From contig NZ_QPJQ01000001.1 of assembly GCF_003337275.1 (NCBI RefSeq), positions 62,001 to 126,000 of the forward strand: DNA of 64,000 bases, in the 5' to 3' direction. The notes under the pieces were generated by a model that saw only the letters and a program-made list of their open reading frames with translations, was not told where the DNA came from and did not search any database. Within the stretch, counting starts at the first letter, position 1. Each line of letters begins with the position of its first letter. Both the position numbers and the translations under genes were made by a program. Below, in pieces: positions 15,972 to 24,583 of this stretch. The stretch comes from Marinomonas foliarum. GTDB lineage: Bacteria > Pseudomonadota > Gammaproteobacteria > Pseudomonadales > Marinomonadaceae.

Positions 15972-17075
15972 CTAACTCTGACAAATAATGGGCGCTTGAT
16001 ATTCTAGATCCAACAACTGAAAATAATTTTCACCCAAGGCAATATTTCGAAAGGCATCATCATCGATATACTGCAGAATTCTGCTAGTCGCTTCCAGCTC
16101 GGATTGATACACCTTAAAATTATTTCCGCGAAAAGCAACAAAATCAGAGCCAGGCAGAATACGATCTGAGTAACGATTCATAAAAGCAACGTACTCGCTC
16201 CGATTCCCAAACTTACTAAAATAGTAATCTTCAAGAACACGCCACGAAATATCTATCATCAAATTCGGGTATTGATCTAACAGGCGCGACAAAATAGCAA
16301 TGTGTTCTGAAGCATCCAACGATTTTTGTTCATAAGAAATCCCCATGTGCGCCCAGACGATTTTATTATCAGGATAAAGTGTTAACGCTTTCTCCATTAA
16401 GGGCAAATATAAGGTTGGCGTTGCGTTGTTACCGATATCGGAGTGAATCGTTATCGGGTAATCTCTGGCTCTTAACTCGGCCATAAAACCCGCCCACTTT
16501 GTGATGTCTTTTGGTGTCGCGGGTTTATGTCGATTATTAAATTGAGCTTGCTTCACCAAATTCACTTCCCCCATCCAGTGAAATAGTCCTGGGTATTCCT
16601 TTTCGTAAAGCTCCATCAAGGCAACGGTCGGTTCAGGATCAGACAAGTCCGTAAAGGTCATCGACAAAGTCAGGTGAAGATCATCGGGCTTGTACTCCAC
16701 CATGTTCGCAGCATTAACAAAATCATTTCGCGTTGTAGGCGATACTGGCGTGCCTGGGCATTTTAAATAATTCGAACAAGAAGAGTTAGCTGGCAACATT
16801 TGTCCAATGCCATACACATTGGCAAAGCGCACACTGGTTTGAGATAAATAGTCATTCACTTCATTAAAGGGAATCGCTCGACCATCAAATGGTCGGTAAT
16901 GTAAATGCGTATCTACAACTGGAGTGTAAGGCTCTGTTTCTCGATCATAACAAGCTGAAGAACCTTTAAATGAGTCTAATGAACGATTTACTGGGGTGTT
17001 ATCAGAAGAGGCACAACCTCCAGCTAACAAAGAAGCAAAAATGGCGAAAGGAAAACAACGACGCATGACAAACAT
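15972..17075 (-). CDS. amidohydrolase-family lipoprotein
   Basis: A 367-aa protein with a lipoprotein signal ending in LLAGGC (Cys near residue 21), so it is probably anchored in the envelope. The body resembles the amidohydrolase_2 TIM barrel: VVDTHLHYRPF carries the HxH metal motif on strand one, PITIHSDIG and VWAHMGIS carry further His ligands, and LPGSDFV gives the late Asp. A hydrolase or decarboxylase role on a small cyclic or carboxylated substrate is likely. The start could be the fourth codon (MRRCF), preceded by GTGGGA. No operon partners are evident. Confidence 0.78.
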   Translation of the reverse strand: MFVMRRCFPFAIFASLLAGGCASSDNTPVNRSLDSFKGSSACYDRETEPYTPVVDTHLHYRPFDGRAIPFNEVNDYLSQTSVRFANVYGIGQMLPANSSCSNYLKCPGTPVSPTTRNDFVNAANMVEYKPDDLHLTLSMTFTDLSDPEPTVALMELYEKEYPGLFHWMGEVNLVKQAQFNNRHKPATPKDITKWAGFMAELRARDYPITIHSDIGNNATPTLYLPLMEKALTLYPDNKIVWAHMGISYEQKSLDASEHIAILSRLLDQYPNLMIDISWRVLEDYYFSKFGNRSEYVAFMNRYSDRILPGSDFVAFRGNNFKVYQSELEATSRILQYIDDDAFRNIALGENYFQLLDLEYQAPIICQS

Positions 17076-17213
17076 CCCACTGAATCACATTGAAAAGGTA
17101 AACAGAAAGGAACATTACAAAACATCCCTTCTAATGTGTAAACCACTATATCACTGTAAATCACAACACTAAGAAAATCGTCTTGAGCTATAAGTCATTG
17201 ATAAATGAAATTA

Positions 17214-17978
17214 TCACGCAAAAGCCAGTAAAAGAACGCCAAATAAAATGCGATACCAGCCAAATGCCACAAAGGTAAATTTTTCCAAAAACACCATAAA
17301 CAGCTTCATAACAATAAAAGCACTTAGAAAAGCCACTACAAACCCAATTGCCAAAGGTACCCACAGCTCCCCCGAGAACTCGTTATAATTGGAAAGAAGA
17401 TCATAACCCGAAGCAGCCATCATCACAGGTAACGCCAATAAGAAGGAAAACTCCGCACTGGCCTTTCTGCTTAATCCCACAAGCAAGGCCCCCACAATCG
17501 TTGAGCCTGCACGGCTGGTGCCGGGAATAAGCGCAAAAATCTGGGCAATACCGACCCACAGAGACTGCTTAAAATCCAGATCATCCAAGCTATTCACTCT
17601 CGGAGACTTATGCTTTATATACCTCTCTGTCAGTAAAAAAACTCCACCTCCGACAATAAACATGGTCGCTACGACAGACACGGAAAACATCGCTTTTATT
17701 TGATGCCGAAATAAAAAGCCCACTATAGCAACCGGTAAGAAGGCCACGAATACCTGGCACCATAAACGGAAATACTTCACAGAAAAACGCTCTTTATAAT
17801 TCGCCACAACCGCCAAAATAGCCGCCAGCTGAATAATCACCTCAAACGCTTTATTGCCTTCTGATTGCTCCATTCCCAACCATTGACTAACAACAATCAA
17901 ATGGCCTGTTGAAGAGATAGGTAAGAACTCTGTCGCTCCCTCAACCAGCCCAAGAATGACACTATGAAATACATCCAC
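17214..17978 (-). CDS. uppP: undecaprenyl-diphosphatase UppP
   Basis: A 254-aa polytopic membrane enzyme that dephosphorylates undecaprenyl pyrophosphate to recycle the carrier lipid for peptidoglycan and other surface polymers. The two catalytic motifs are clear: EGATEFLPISSTGHL at residues 13-27 and PGTSRAGST in the middle, which supply the conserved Glu, Ser and Arg residues. About seven to eight membrane segments are visible. Length is typical of the BacA/UppP family. It is a single gene, and a short TGATAA/TTATCA repeat lies at its 3' end. Confidence 0.95.
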   Translation of the reverse strand: MDVFHSVILGLVEGATEFLPISSTGHLIVVSQWLGMEQSEGNKAFEVIIQLAAILAVVANYKERFSVKYFRLWCQVFVAFLPVAIVGFLFRHQIKAMFSVSVVATMFIVGGGVFLLTERYIKHKSPRVNSLDDLDFKQSLWVGIAQIFALIPGTSRAGSTIVGALLVGLSRKASAEFSFLLALPVMMAASGYDLLSNYNEFSGELWVPLAIGFVVAFLSAFIVMKLFMVFLEKFTFVAFGWYRILFGVLLLAFA

Positions 17979-18102
17979 TACAACCTACCTTCCACTACTT
18001 ACAACGACTGGACCATTCAATGAAATCAAATGCATAATCATTTGCGCCGGCAATGTAAAACATTTTAGGTGAAAGAAAAATAAAAAATGCTTAACAAGAA
18101 TC

Positions 18103-18134
18103 TTGACCTAGGACCTAGATCTAAGGTTTATACT
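18103..18134 (+). promoter_or_regulatory. MerR-type promoter of the zntR-like gene
   Basis: TTGACC (18103-18108) and TATACT (18129-18134) are separated by 20 bases, longer than the usual 17. The spacer contains a dyad, ACCTAGGACCT/AGATCTAAGGT, with nine of eleven positions matching. Overlong spacers with a central dyad are diagnostic for MerR-family activation by DNA distortion. The site suggests that the regulator controls its own gene. Confidence 0.7.
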
Positions 18135-18159
18135 GAAAGGAAATAAACAGGAGCAAGAA

Positions 18160-18594
18160 ATGTATCGCATTGGGGAACTAGCAAAGGCCTGTGACATCAA
18201 CAATGACACATTACGCTTTTACGAAAAAAACGCCCTACTCAGCCCATCAAGTCGATCTGAGTCTGGCTATCGTCTTTACACTGAAAAAGACAAAGACATT
18301 CTGCAATTCATCCTACGCGCAAAGAACGTTGGATTCACTCTGGCAGAAATTCGTGAATTACTTTCAATTGAAGTTAATAAAGCCGACAACGCCTGTGCTG
18401 ATGTTAAAGAGCTTGTCGATACCAAACTCTCAGCTGTCGAAAGGAAACTTGCAGAACTCACTCGTTTTCAAACCTCACTCAAACGCCTATCCGATGCCTG
18501 CTGTGGCGGTGAAGAAAGCGCCGAGCATTGCACCATACTTGAAGCGCTAGAATCCAATACAGATGATGTCCGTCATGAACATCATCATGATTAG
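18160..18594 (+). CDS. zntR: MerR-family metal-responsive regulator, ZntR-like
   Basis: A 144-aa MerR regulator. The N-terminal helix-turn-helix (MYRIGELAKACDINNDTLRFYEKNALL, then SESGYRLYTEKD) is followed by a dimerisation helix. Metal ligands fit the ZntR pattern: a Cys near residue 79 (NACADVK), DACCGGEESAEHC near 112-124, and a His-rich tail HEHHHD. It should sense Zn(II), perhaps also Cd or Pb, and distort its promoter to activate efflux genes. No efflux ATPase gene is adjacent, so its target lies elsewhere. AGGAG precedes the ATG. Confidence 0.82.
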   Translation: MYRIGELAKACDINNDTLRFYEKNALLSPSSRSESGYRLYTEKDKDILQFILRAKNVGFTLAEIRELLSIEVNKADNACADVKELVDTKLSAVERKLAELTRFQTSLKRLSDACCGGEESAEHCTILEALESNTDDVRHEHHHD

Positions 18595-18598
18595 ATAT

Positions 18599-19423
18599 TC
18601 AATCAATCAGCTTGTTATTCTCATCGAAAAAGGGAAACGGGCCCGCTGACTTTTCTCCGGATTCAATATAACTGATATGACTCACCAGACTGTCTAACTC
18701 AAGTTTAAACAACTGAATCGCTGGCGGTTCAAGGGAAAATCTAGAAGGTGCATTAGGGTTTAAATCCAAGGTCACTGCATGACTGTGAGATGGCCCAACC
18801 CAAACTGGCAGCCCATTCCATGTTGCATAAATAGCACGGTGTAAATGCCCTGCTACCAAACCTTTGACTTGTTTATGCTGCTGAAGCACTTGCCATAGAT
18901 CTTCATCGTTAAGAAGTTTTTGTACATCCATATGATCAATTCCCACCTTCATCGGCGGATGATGGAGAAAAATCAATGTCGGTAAGGCGCTTTGCTCATT
19001 AAGTTGAGAGTCCAACCAGACTAACGATTCTGGCGTTAGCTTCCCATAAGGCTTACCCAAGACAGAGGAATCCAAACCAATTAGATGGTAGCCATCAACT
19101 TGTTGGGAAAAATGGCAATACTCAGGGTGATCAAAACTCGCAAATCCATCAAAAGCCACTCTAAGATGATCTCTATGATCATGATTCCCAGGAATAACCT
19201 TAACCGGCGCCTTAAGCTTCTTTAGCTCTGGCACCAAGACCTCGTACTCTTCAGGTATACCAAAGTCACCTAAGTCACCGGTTATCACCACCCAATCTGG
19301 CTGAGGTAATAACTCATTAATATGGTTAACAGCATTTTTTAAGCACTGTAGAGTATCCACTTTTTGATACGCAATTTTTCCATCCTTTTTGATGTGCAAA
19401 TCTGTTAACTGGGCAATTAGCAT
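18599..19423 (-). CDS. GpdQ/CpdA-like metallophosphodiesterase
   Basis: A 274-aa calcineurin-type phosphoesterase. Motifs in order: QLTDLHI (D-x-H), VVITGDLGDFG (GD), VIPGNHDHRD (GNHD), FLHHPPM (H) and VAGHLHRAIY (GHxH). These give a full dinuclear metal site. The C-terminus PFPFFDENN and overall length resemble GpdQ glycerophosphodiesterase and CpdA. The start is the 14th codon of the longest frame, with GGAGG just upstream, and overlaps the ATPase gene by seven bases. As the last gene of the ABC operon it probably hydrolyses an imported phosphodiester; cAMP is the alternative. Confidence 0.85.
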   Translation of the reverse strand: MLIAQLTDLHIKKDGKIAYQKVDTLQCLKNAVNHINELLPQPDWVVITGDLGDFGIPEEYEVLVPELKKLKAPVKVIPGNHDHRDHLRVAFDGFASFDHPEYCHFSQQVDGYHLIGLDSSVLGKPYGKLTPESLVWLDSQLNEQSALPTLIFLHHPPMKVGIDHMDVQKLLNDEDLWQVLQQHKQVKGLVAGHLHRAIYATWNGLPVWVGPSHSHAVTLDLNPNAPSRFSLEPPAIQLFKLELDSLVSHISYIESGEKSAGPFPFFDENNKLID

Positions 19424-20520
19424 ACTTCCTCCGATCCAGAATTGGGCAATAACACAAGACATGAAGGAGGTATGACTAAACCAACTCGATCCCCCATGCT
19501 GTAGCGTTTTCGCTCAAAGCAATCCACATGTACCAATTCTTTAACACCTTCTACGCTGAGCAAAACTCGCGTTCTGTCTCCTAAAAATACACTGTGTGAC
19601 ACGGCGCCTTTTAGCGTGGCGTCCTCAAACGTCGTTAAGCGCATATCCTCAGGACGAGCCATACATCGGAGTCGGTCACCTTCTTTGCAGCTAGAAAATA
19701 ATGCTTCAGGCAACGGAATAAAATTAGAGCTAAAAGACAGAGCTTGACCATTCAATAAGCCATCAAAATGATTCATTTGACCAATAAAGTTTGCAACAAA
19801 CTCACTATTTGGCGATAAATAAACCTCTTCAGCGGTCCCAATTTGCGCAATTTCACCGCGATCCAAAATGGCAATTCGATCTCCCATCGCCATCGCCTCT
19901 TCTTGATCGTGAGTCACATAAACCGCGGTGATACCTAAACGTTTCAACAACGCATTGATGTCCGTTCGCAAGCGTTTTTTCAACAAGGCATCTAAGGCAG
20001 ACAAAGGCTCATCAAGCAAGAGTACTTCTGGCTCTGTGATAATGGCACGCGCCAAAGCGACTCGCTGACGCTGCCCACCAGACAACTGATCAATGCCACG
20101 GTGGGCATAAGACTCAAGATCAAATAACTCAAGCATTTCCTGGACTTTTTTCTGTTTTAACTCTTTGCTCTCGCCACGTACTCGCAATCCATACGCGATG
20201 TTCTCACTCACATTCATATTGGGAAACAAGGCATAGGATTGAAACACCATACCAACGCGGCGTTGTTCGATGGCAATGTTGGTGACGTTTCTTTCACCAA
20301 ACAAAATTTGCCCGCCTTGATCGCAAAACTCCAAACCAGCGATAAGGCGCAACGTTGTGGTTTTGCCACAACCAGAAGGTCCCAGTAAAACTAAAATTTC
20401 GCCTTTCTCAATGTGCAGGTCTAAAGGCTTTAAAGCCAATGTCCCGTCTGAAAAAGTTTTCTGTACCTGCTTTAAAGTAATCGCCACACTTGTTGCTGTA
20501 TTTTTCATTATGTTACTCAT
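19417..20520 (-). CDS. ABC transporter ATPase (Fe3+/2-aminoethylphosphonate type)
   Basis: A 367-aa single-domain ATPase with a C-terminal regulatory extension. Walker A is GPSGCGKTT (about 48-56), the Q-loop VFQSYALFPNM, the signature LSGGQRQRV, Walker B VLLLDEPLSALD and the H-loop THDQEEAMA. A TOBE-like domain occupies the last 100 residues. It belongs to the PotA/FbpC/PhnT group and energises the two MalF/CysT-type permeases that follow the binding protein. A second Met at codon five could be the start; neither has a clear ribosome-binding site. Confidence 0.92.
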   Translation of the reverse strand: MSNIMKNTATSVAITLKQVQKTFSDGTLALKPLDLHIEKGEILVLLGPSGCGKTTTLRLIAGLEFCDQGGQILFGERNVTNIAIEQRRVGMVFQSYALFPNMNVSENIAYGLRVRGESKELKQKKVQEMLELFDLESYAHRGIDQLSGGQRQRVALARAIITEPEVLLLDEPLSALDALLKKRLRTDINALLKRLGITAVYVTHDQEEAMAMGDRIAILDRGEIAQIGTAEEVYLSPNSEFVANFIGQMNHFDGLLNGQALSFSSNFIPLPEALFSSCKEGDRLRCMARPEDMRLTTFEDATLKGAVSHSVFLGDRTRVLLSVEGVKELVHVDCFERKRYSMGDRVGLVIPPSCLVLLPNSGSEEVC

Positions 20521-20552
20521 CTTGTTTATTCGTAGATGCGTTTATATCCGCT

Positions 20553-21341
20553 CTATGCCATACGCTTCGGTTTTCGGTTCAGCCACTGTGCCGCGATCAA
20601 TAAAGGCAAAATCATCCCAAGGAAAATCAAGGTATAAGCCGAACTCACCTCCAACCGCATTGAGGCATAAGAATCCGCTAACCCCACTGGCAAGGTTTTG
20701 GTTAACGGTGTATGCAACATCCACGTCAGGTTAAATTCCCCTGCAGACAAGGTCAGAGTCATCAAGACACCACTGACAATACCCGTTTTGCAATTAGGCA
20801 CGATGACATGAAAAAAGCGTTGCCAAAAACTCGCTCCCAAACTGGCGGCTCCTTCCTCTAACACTCTAAAGTTAATACTTTGCAATACCGCCAACACCGA
20901 CTTCACCATGAATGGCAAAGTAAAAATCACGTGCCCAACCAAGATAAATAACCAACTCATACGAAACTCACTAATACCGCCATAAACAGAAATTAAGCCG
21001 AGCGCAATTGCCATACCTGGTATAGCAATGGGCAGCGTCAGACATTCATCCAAAAACGCCGATAATTTGCTGCGTGTTCGAGCTAAATAGTAAGCACAAG
21101 GCACACCAATACAAAGATTCACCAAAGTCGTCACTAGGGCAATCCCCATGGTCAGCCAAATAGTATCGGCATACATTCTCCAAACCTGCTCAACCCAGCG
21201 AAGAGTCAGACCGCTCTTAACGCCAACAAAATAGTTATTAGTCAGCCCCGCTGTGATCGACATGAAAATCGGCACAATCAAAAAAGCACAAACGAGCAAA
21301 GTGAAAGCCAGCTGCAAATAAAAATACATCCCCTTTTTCAT
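20553..21341 (-). CDS. ABC transporter permease, second subunit
   Basis: A 262-aa inner-membrane permease with six hydrophobic segments. The EAA loop region is EEGAASLGASFWQRFFHVIVPNC, typical of BPD_transp_1 permeases. Other family features are GVPCAYYLARTRSKLSAF and PIAIPGMAIALGL. It pairs with the permease at 21343-22155 (one-base gap) and with the ATPase. The arrangement binding protein, permease, permease, ATPase is that of the spermidine/iron/2-aminoethylphosphonate importers. Confidence 0.92.
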   Translation of the reverse strand: MKKGMYFYLQLAFTLLVCAFLIVPIFMSITAGLTNNYFVGVKSGLTLRWVEQVWRMYADTIWLTMGIALVTTLVNLCIGVPCAYYLARTRSKLSAFLDECLTLPIAIPGMAIALGLISVYGGISEFRMSWLFILVGHVIFTLPFMVKSVLAVLQSINFRVLEEGAASLGASFWQRFFHVIVPNCKTGIVSGVLMTLTLSAGEFNLTWMLHTPLTKTLPVGLADSYASMRLEVSSAYTLIFLGMILPLLIAAQWLNRKPKRMA

Positions 21342-21342
21342 A

Positions 21343-22155
21343 TCAGCCTCCCATTCCTAATGACGAACCGCCTTGACGTCGCGCGATAGTCAGACACAGC
21401 CAAGTAATAAAGCCGAGAATCAAACTAAGCGCTGCCGCCATAGCAAAGTTCGCATTCAGGGTAAATTCGGTATAAATCGTCATGGGCAAAACATTCAGGT
21501 TGGTAGCCAAAGTAAAGGCCGTGCCAAACGCGCCCATGGAAGTGGCAAAACAAATTGAGCCGGAGGAAATCAACCCCGGTGTTAACGCAGGCAAAGTCAC
21601 ATCTCGTAATAACTGCCAGCGGTTAGCGCCTAACGAACGCCCCGCCTCCATCAAGTTATGATCTAACTTCTCTGCAGCGCCCATCACGGTAAGCACGACA
21701 CGAGGAATAGAGAAGTACAAATAACCAATAAAGAGACCGGAAATAGAATAGGCAAGCGTCCAACGGTCGCCAGTCAGAGCAAGGCCAAGCTCAGCAAACA
21801 AACCTTGTCGACCTGCGAGCATAATGACGAAGAAGCCAATCACCACGCCAGGAAACACCAAAGGAAAGCTCAACATGGCGACTAATATTGATTTGCCTTT
21901 GAACTCATGCCGAGTCAAAAATAAGCCCACAATAGTTGCAATGACTAAACTGGCGATGGTCACCACAGCAGACAATAAAAAAGTTGACCAAAGGCTTTTC
22001 AAATACATGGGTTTGGTCAAAATATACCAATAGCTAATGCCATGCTGCTCAGCCAATGAAAGCCATACCAGTTTTGCCATAGGTAATAGAAAAAATGCCG
22101 CACTGATAATCAACGCGGGGATAATTAATAAAGTGTATTGCCTGTTTTGCTTCAT
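21343..22155 (-). CDS. ABC transporter permease, first subunit
   Basis: A 270-aa permease with six hydrophobic segments and an EAA loop reading MEAGRSLGANRWQLLRDVTLP. The segment SFPLVFPGVVIGFFVIML is typical of PotB/PhnU-like subunits. It lies between the binding-protein gene (82-base gap with a hairpin) and the second permease. Membrane channel subunit; substrate is set by the binding protein. Confidence 0.92.
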   Translation of the reverse strand: MKQNRQYTLLIIPALIISAAFFLLPMAKLVWLSLAEQHGISYWYILTKPMYLKSLWSTFLLSAVVTIASLVIATIVGLFLTRHEFKGKSILVAMLSFPLVFPGVVIGFFVIMLAGRQGLFAELGLALTGDRWTLAYSISGLFIGYLYFSIPRVVLTVMGAAEKLDHNLMEAGRSLGANRWQLLRDVTLPALTPGLISSGSICFATSMGAFGTAFTLATNLNVLPMTIYTEFTLNANFAMAAALSLILGFITWLCLTIARRQGGSSLGMGG

Positions 22156-22191
22156 AAAAGATATTTCTTTAACTGATTACTTCAACATGAG

Positions 22192-22232
22192 TAATGAAAA
22201 GAGCGGCGGTCTGCACACCACCCTTTTCATTA
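22192..22232 (-). other. intercistronic hairpin after the binding-protein gene
   Basis: TAATGAAAAG (22192-22201) and CTTTTCATTA (22223-22232) form a 10-bp stem, with additional GGT/ACC pairing inside. It lies in the 82-base gap between binding-protein and permease genes and ends six bases past the binding-protein stop codon. Its position suggests mRNA stabilisation or partial termination that favours binding-protein expression. Confidence 0.5.
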
Positions 22233-22237
22233 TTAAA

Positions 22238-23245
22238 TTAACGGACTTCGTTCAAATAACGCTGAGCAAAATCACTTTGAGCTTCTGCCATCTTGGCAAA
22301 ATCCACAGTTTTAGCCCGTTTATAATCTGATTCAGGCAAGAACTTCGCCTCAATCTCAGGTGTCATTGCAGAAGAGATAACAGGACGAAGATAGGCTTGC
22401 GCCCATACCTGCTGGCCTTTATCCGATAACACAAAATCCAGTACTTTGTGACCATTATCAGGATGTGGTGAGTTCTTCACCGCACTCATCACGTATGGCA
22501 CGACCACAGAACCCTCTTTAGGAATGACAAACTGTACATTTGCACTGTCTTTGTATTTAGCGCGGTAAGCATTGAAGTCGTAATCCAGCAATATCGGAAT
22601 CTCACCAGAAATAACCCGAGCGTAAGCAGTTTGCTTAGGCACAATTGGCTGGTTCTTAGCCAACTTTTTGAAGTAATTGATTGACGGGGTAAAGTTGCTC
22701 ATATCCCCCCCAAAAGATTGGTTGATAGCTACCGCGCTGGCATAACCAACAAAGGCACTAGTCGGATCAAGGTAAGCGACCATACCTTTATATTCTGGTT
22801 TTAAAAGATCATCCCATGACTGTGGAACCGGTCTACCATCAAGCGCATCTTTATTAACAAAGAAGCCGATGGTACCAGAATGAATCGCAAACCAACGCCC
22901 TTGTGGGTCTTTTAGACCTTGAGGAATCTTGTCCCAGTTTTTCGGTTTATAAGGTGCAACAACCCCTTTTTCAGCAGCCTTAATACCAAAAGACACACCA
23001 TAATAGACAACATCCGCAACAGGACTGTTTTCCTCTGCAACTAATTGAGACAGAGACTGACCAGAGTTTTTATTATCCATTGGAATGGAAATACCTAGAT
23101 CTTTTTTGATCAGCTCAAGCTGTCCACCCCAGTTTGCCCATTCCGGTGGGCAGTTATAACAAATCGCATCCGCTGCGAAAGATGCTCCCGCTGTCATCCC
23201 TAATGATAAAACTGCCAGTTTAGAAACCTTTTTAAAGATACTCAT
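22238..23245 (-). CDS. ABC substrate-binding protein with N-terminal CYNC motif
   Basis: A 335-aa secreted family 1/8 binding protein. The signal peptide ends at GASFAADA; the mature protein begins ICYNCPPEWANWGG, with an unusual CxxC pair directly after cleavage. Later segments (VADVVYYGVSFGIKAAEKG; HSGTIGFFVNKDAL; PVPQSWDDLLKPEYKGMVAYLDP) follow the pattern of Fe3+, spermidine and 2-aminoethylphosphonate binding proteins. It delivers an unknown ligand to the two permeases. With the phosphodiesterase at the operon's end, a phosphodiester or phosphonate-like compound is a reasonable guess. Confidence 0.85.
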   Translation of the reverse strand: MSIFKKVSKLAVLSLGMTAGASFAADAICYNCPPEWANWGGQLELIKKDLGISIPMDNKNSGQSLSQLVAEENSPVADVVYYGVSFGIKAAEKGVVAPYKPKNWDKIPQGLKDPQGRWFAIHSGTIGFFVNKDALDGRPVPQSWDDLLKPEYKGMVAYLDPTSAFVGYASAVAINQSFGGDMSNFTPSINYFKKLAKNQPIVPKQTAYARVISGEIPILLDYDFNAYRAKYKDSANVQFVIPKEGSVVVPYVMSAVKNSPHPDNGHKVLDFVLSDKGQQVWAQAYLRPVISSAMTPEIEAKFLPESDYKRAKTVDFAKMAEAQSDFAQRYLNEVR

Positions 23246-23263
23246 CGAATTTTCTCCTGCTAT

Positions 23264-24283
23264 TTAAAGAACATTTCGCATTATGGATGGCTGACACTCA
23301 GCCACGGTGCCCACAAAGTGGGTTTGGAAATCTAACTTTCTAACTAAAGACAACGCCGTTTTATGCTTGGCGTTAAACAACAAATCCACAGCACACATAC
23401 CCATGTCATGATGCGGAACCTGAATGGTGGCGAGTGGCGGATATAAAATTTGCCCTAGCGCCATACCGTCAAAACCGACAACAGATACAGTTTCAGGCAC
23501 AAGAACGCCCTTAGACTTAAGATGATTAACTAGCTTCAACGCCAACAGGTCATTACTGCAAAACCAAGCCGTTGGGGCATTAGCAGAATCGAAAAAAGAA
23601 GATTGAGTTTGATCAAAGGGAGTTAAGGCATATTGATCGACTTCAATCAATTGCACAGAAGGTAAAGACGAATCCTGCTTTAAACGCTCAGTAAAACCCA
23701 AGTATCGTTTCTTAGCCCTATCAGAAGATTGAAAGCGCCCAGCCACCATGCCTACTCGTTTGTGACCGAGTGCTAAAAATTGTTCAGCGACTTCACTGCC
23801 TGCTTGGTAGTTATCAACGTACACGCAAGGCTCATCTGATGATTGGTTATGAACAAGACAAAAAGGAAAATTAAACTCTCGTAATAAAGACAAGGCTTCG
23901 TTGTCTTCTACCGAGGCAGTCGTCAAAATCACGCCGGCAACACGCTGTCGAATCAAATCTATAATGGCCTGTTTTTCTAGACCGCGTTCATATTGGGTAT
24001 CAACAACAATGACGGAATAACCAAAGTGGCGCGCTCGCTTCTGTATTCCCGATACAATTTCAGAAAATACAGGGTTAAGTAAGCTAGGAATCATGACGCC
24101 GATGGTAGGATTGTGATTCCAATCCACCTGCCTAGATGCCTGATTCACCTCGTAGCCAGTTAACTCAACCACTTTTTCAATACGAGCACGCGTTATCTCA
24201 TTCAATGGACCCGTATTGTTTAAGCATCGGGAAACCGTTGCAGGCGACACGCCAGCTAACGCTGCTACGTCCTTGATGTTCAT
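23264..24283 (-). CDS. LacI-family transcriptional regulator
   Basis: A 339-aa LacI/GalR repressor. The N-terminal helix-turn-helix and hinge read MNIKDVAALAGVSPATVSRC and then RARIEKVVELTGYEVN; the sensor domain begins PTIGVMIPSLLNPVFSEIV. The start is codon 28 of the longest frame because the HTH begins there and GAAGAAGG lies upstream. It is the first gene of the operon, 18 bases before the binding-protein gene, so it controls its own importer. A near-palindrome at 24423-24440 is a candidate operator. Confidence 0.9.
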   Translation of the reverse strand: MNIKDVAALAGVSPATVSRCLNNTGPLNEITRARIEKVVELTGYEVNQASRQVDWNHNPTIGVMIPSLLNPVFSEIVSGIQKRARHFGYSVIVVDTQYERGLEKQAIIDLIRQRVAGVILTTASVEDNEALSLLREFNFPFCLVHNQSSDEPCVYVDNYQAGSEVAEQFLALGHKRVGMVAGRFQSSDRAKKRYLGFTERLKQDSSLPSVQLIEVDQYALTPFDQTQSSFFDSANAPTAWFCSNDLLALKLVNHLKSKGVLVPETVSVVGFDGMALGQILYPPLATIQVPHHDMGMCAVDLLFNAKHKTALSLVRKLDFQTHFVGTVAECQPSIMRNVL

Positions 24284-24422
24284 GATGACCTTCTTCGACA
24301 ACCATAAGATGTTGCGGAGTATAGAAATCATAAGTGACGAATTTGTGACAAAAAAAGACATCAAACAGCAATTTAGGAGATTTTAAATACCATTTAGTGA
24401 GTTTTTAATAGAACTTAGCATC

Positions 24423-24440
24423 TGAAACACTATCGTTTCA
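24423..24440. promoter_or_regulatory. candidate LacI-family operator
   Basis: TGAAACACTATCGTTTCA has TGAAAC and GTTTCA half sites, with seven of nine positions symmetric. It lies about 140 bases before the lacI-family start codon. Half sites of this type are common for LacI-family repressors, although here they are separated by six bases and not joined at a central CG. Confidence 0.4.
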
Positions 24441-24464
24441 TAGGGAAATAAACACATAAAAAAG

Positions 24465-24493
24465 AATAAAAAATAAACAAATTATTTTTTATT
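24465..24493. repeat. perfect AT-only inverted repeat
   Basis: AATAAAAAATAA (24465-24476) and TTATTTTTTATT (24482-24493) are exact complements around a five-base loop. The 300-base gap 24284-24583 between the LacI gene start and the diguanylate cyclase stop contains this, the candidate operator and no gene. It could weakly terminate transcription from either side or bind an AT-specific architectural protein. Confidence 0.4.
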
Positions 24494-24583
24494 TTTTTCG
24501 TTACTTGATGAGATTAAGGGTGGGTAGCCACCAAAGAGAGTAAAGAACAACTAGAGTAGATGAAGGGCAACACGCGAGCTAAA

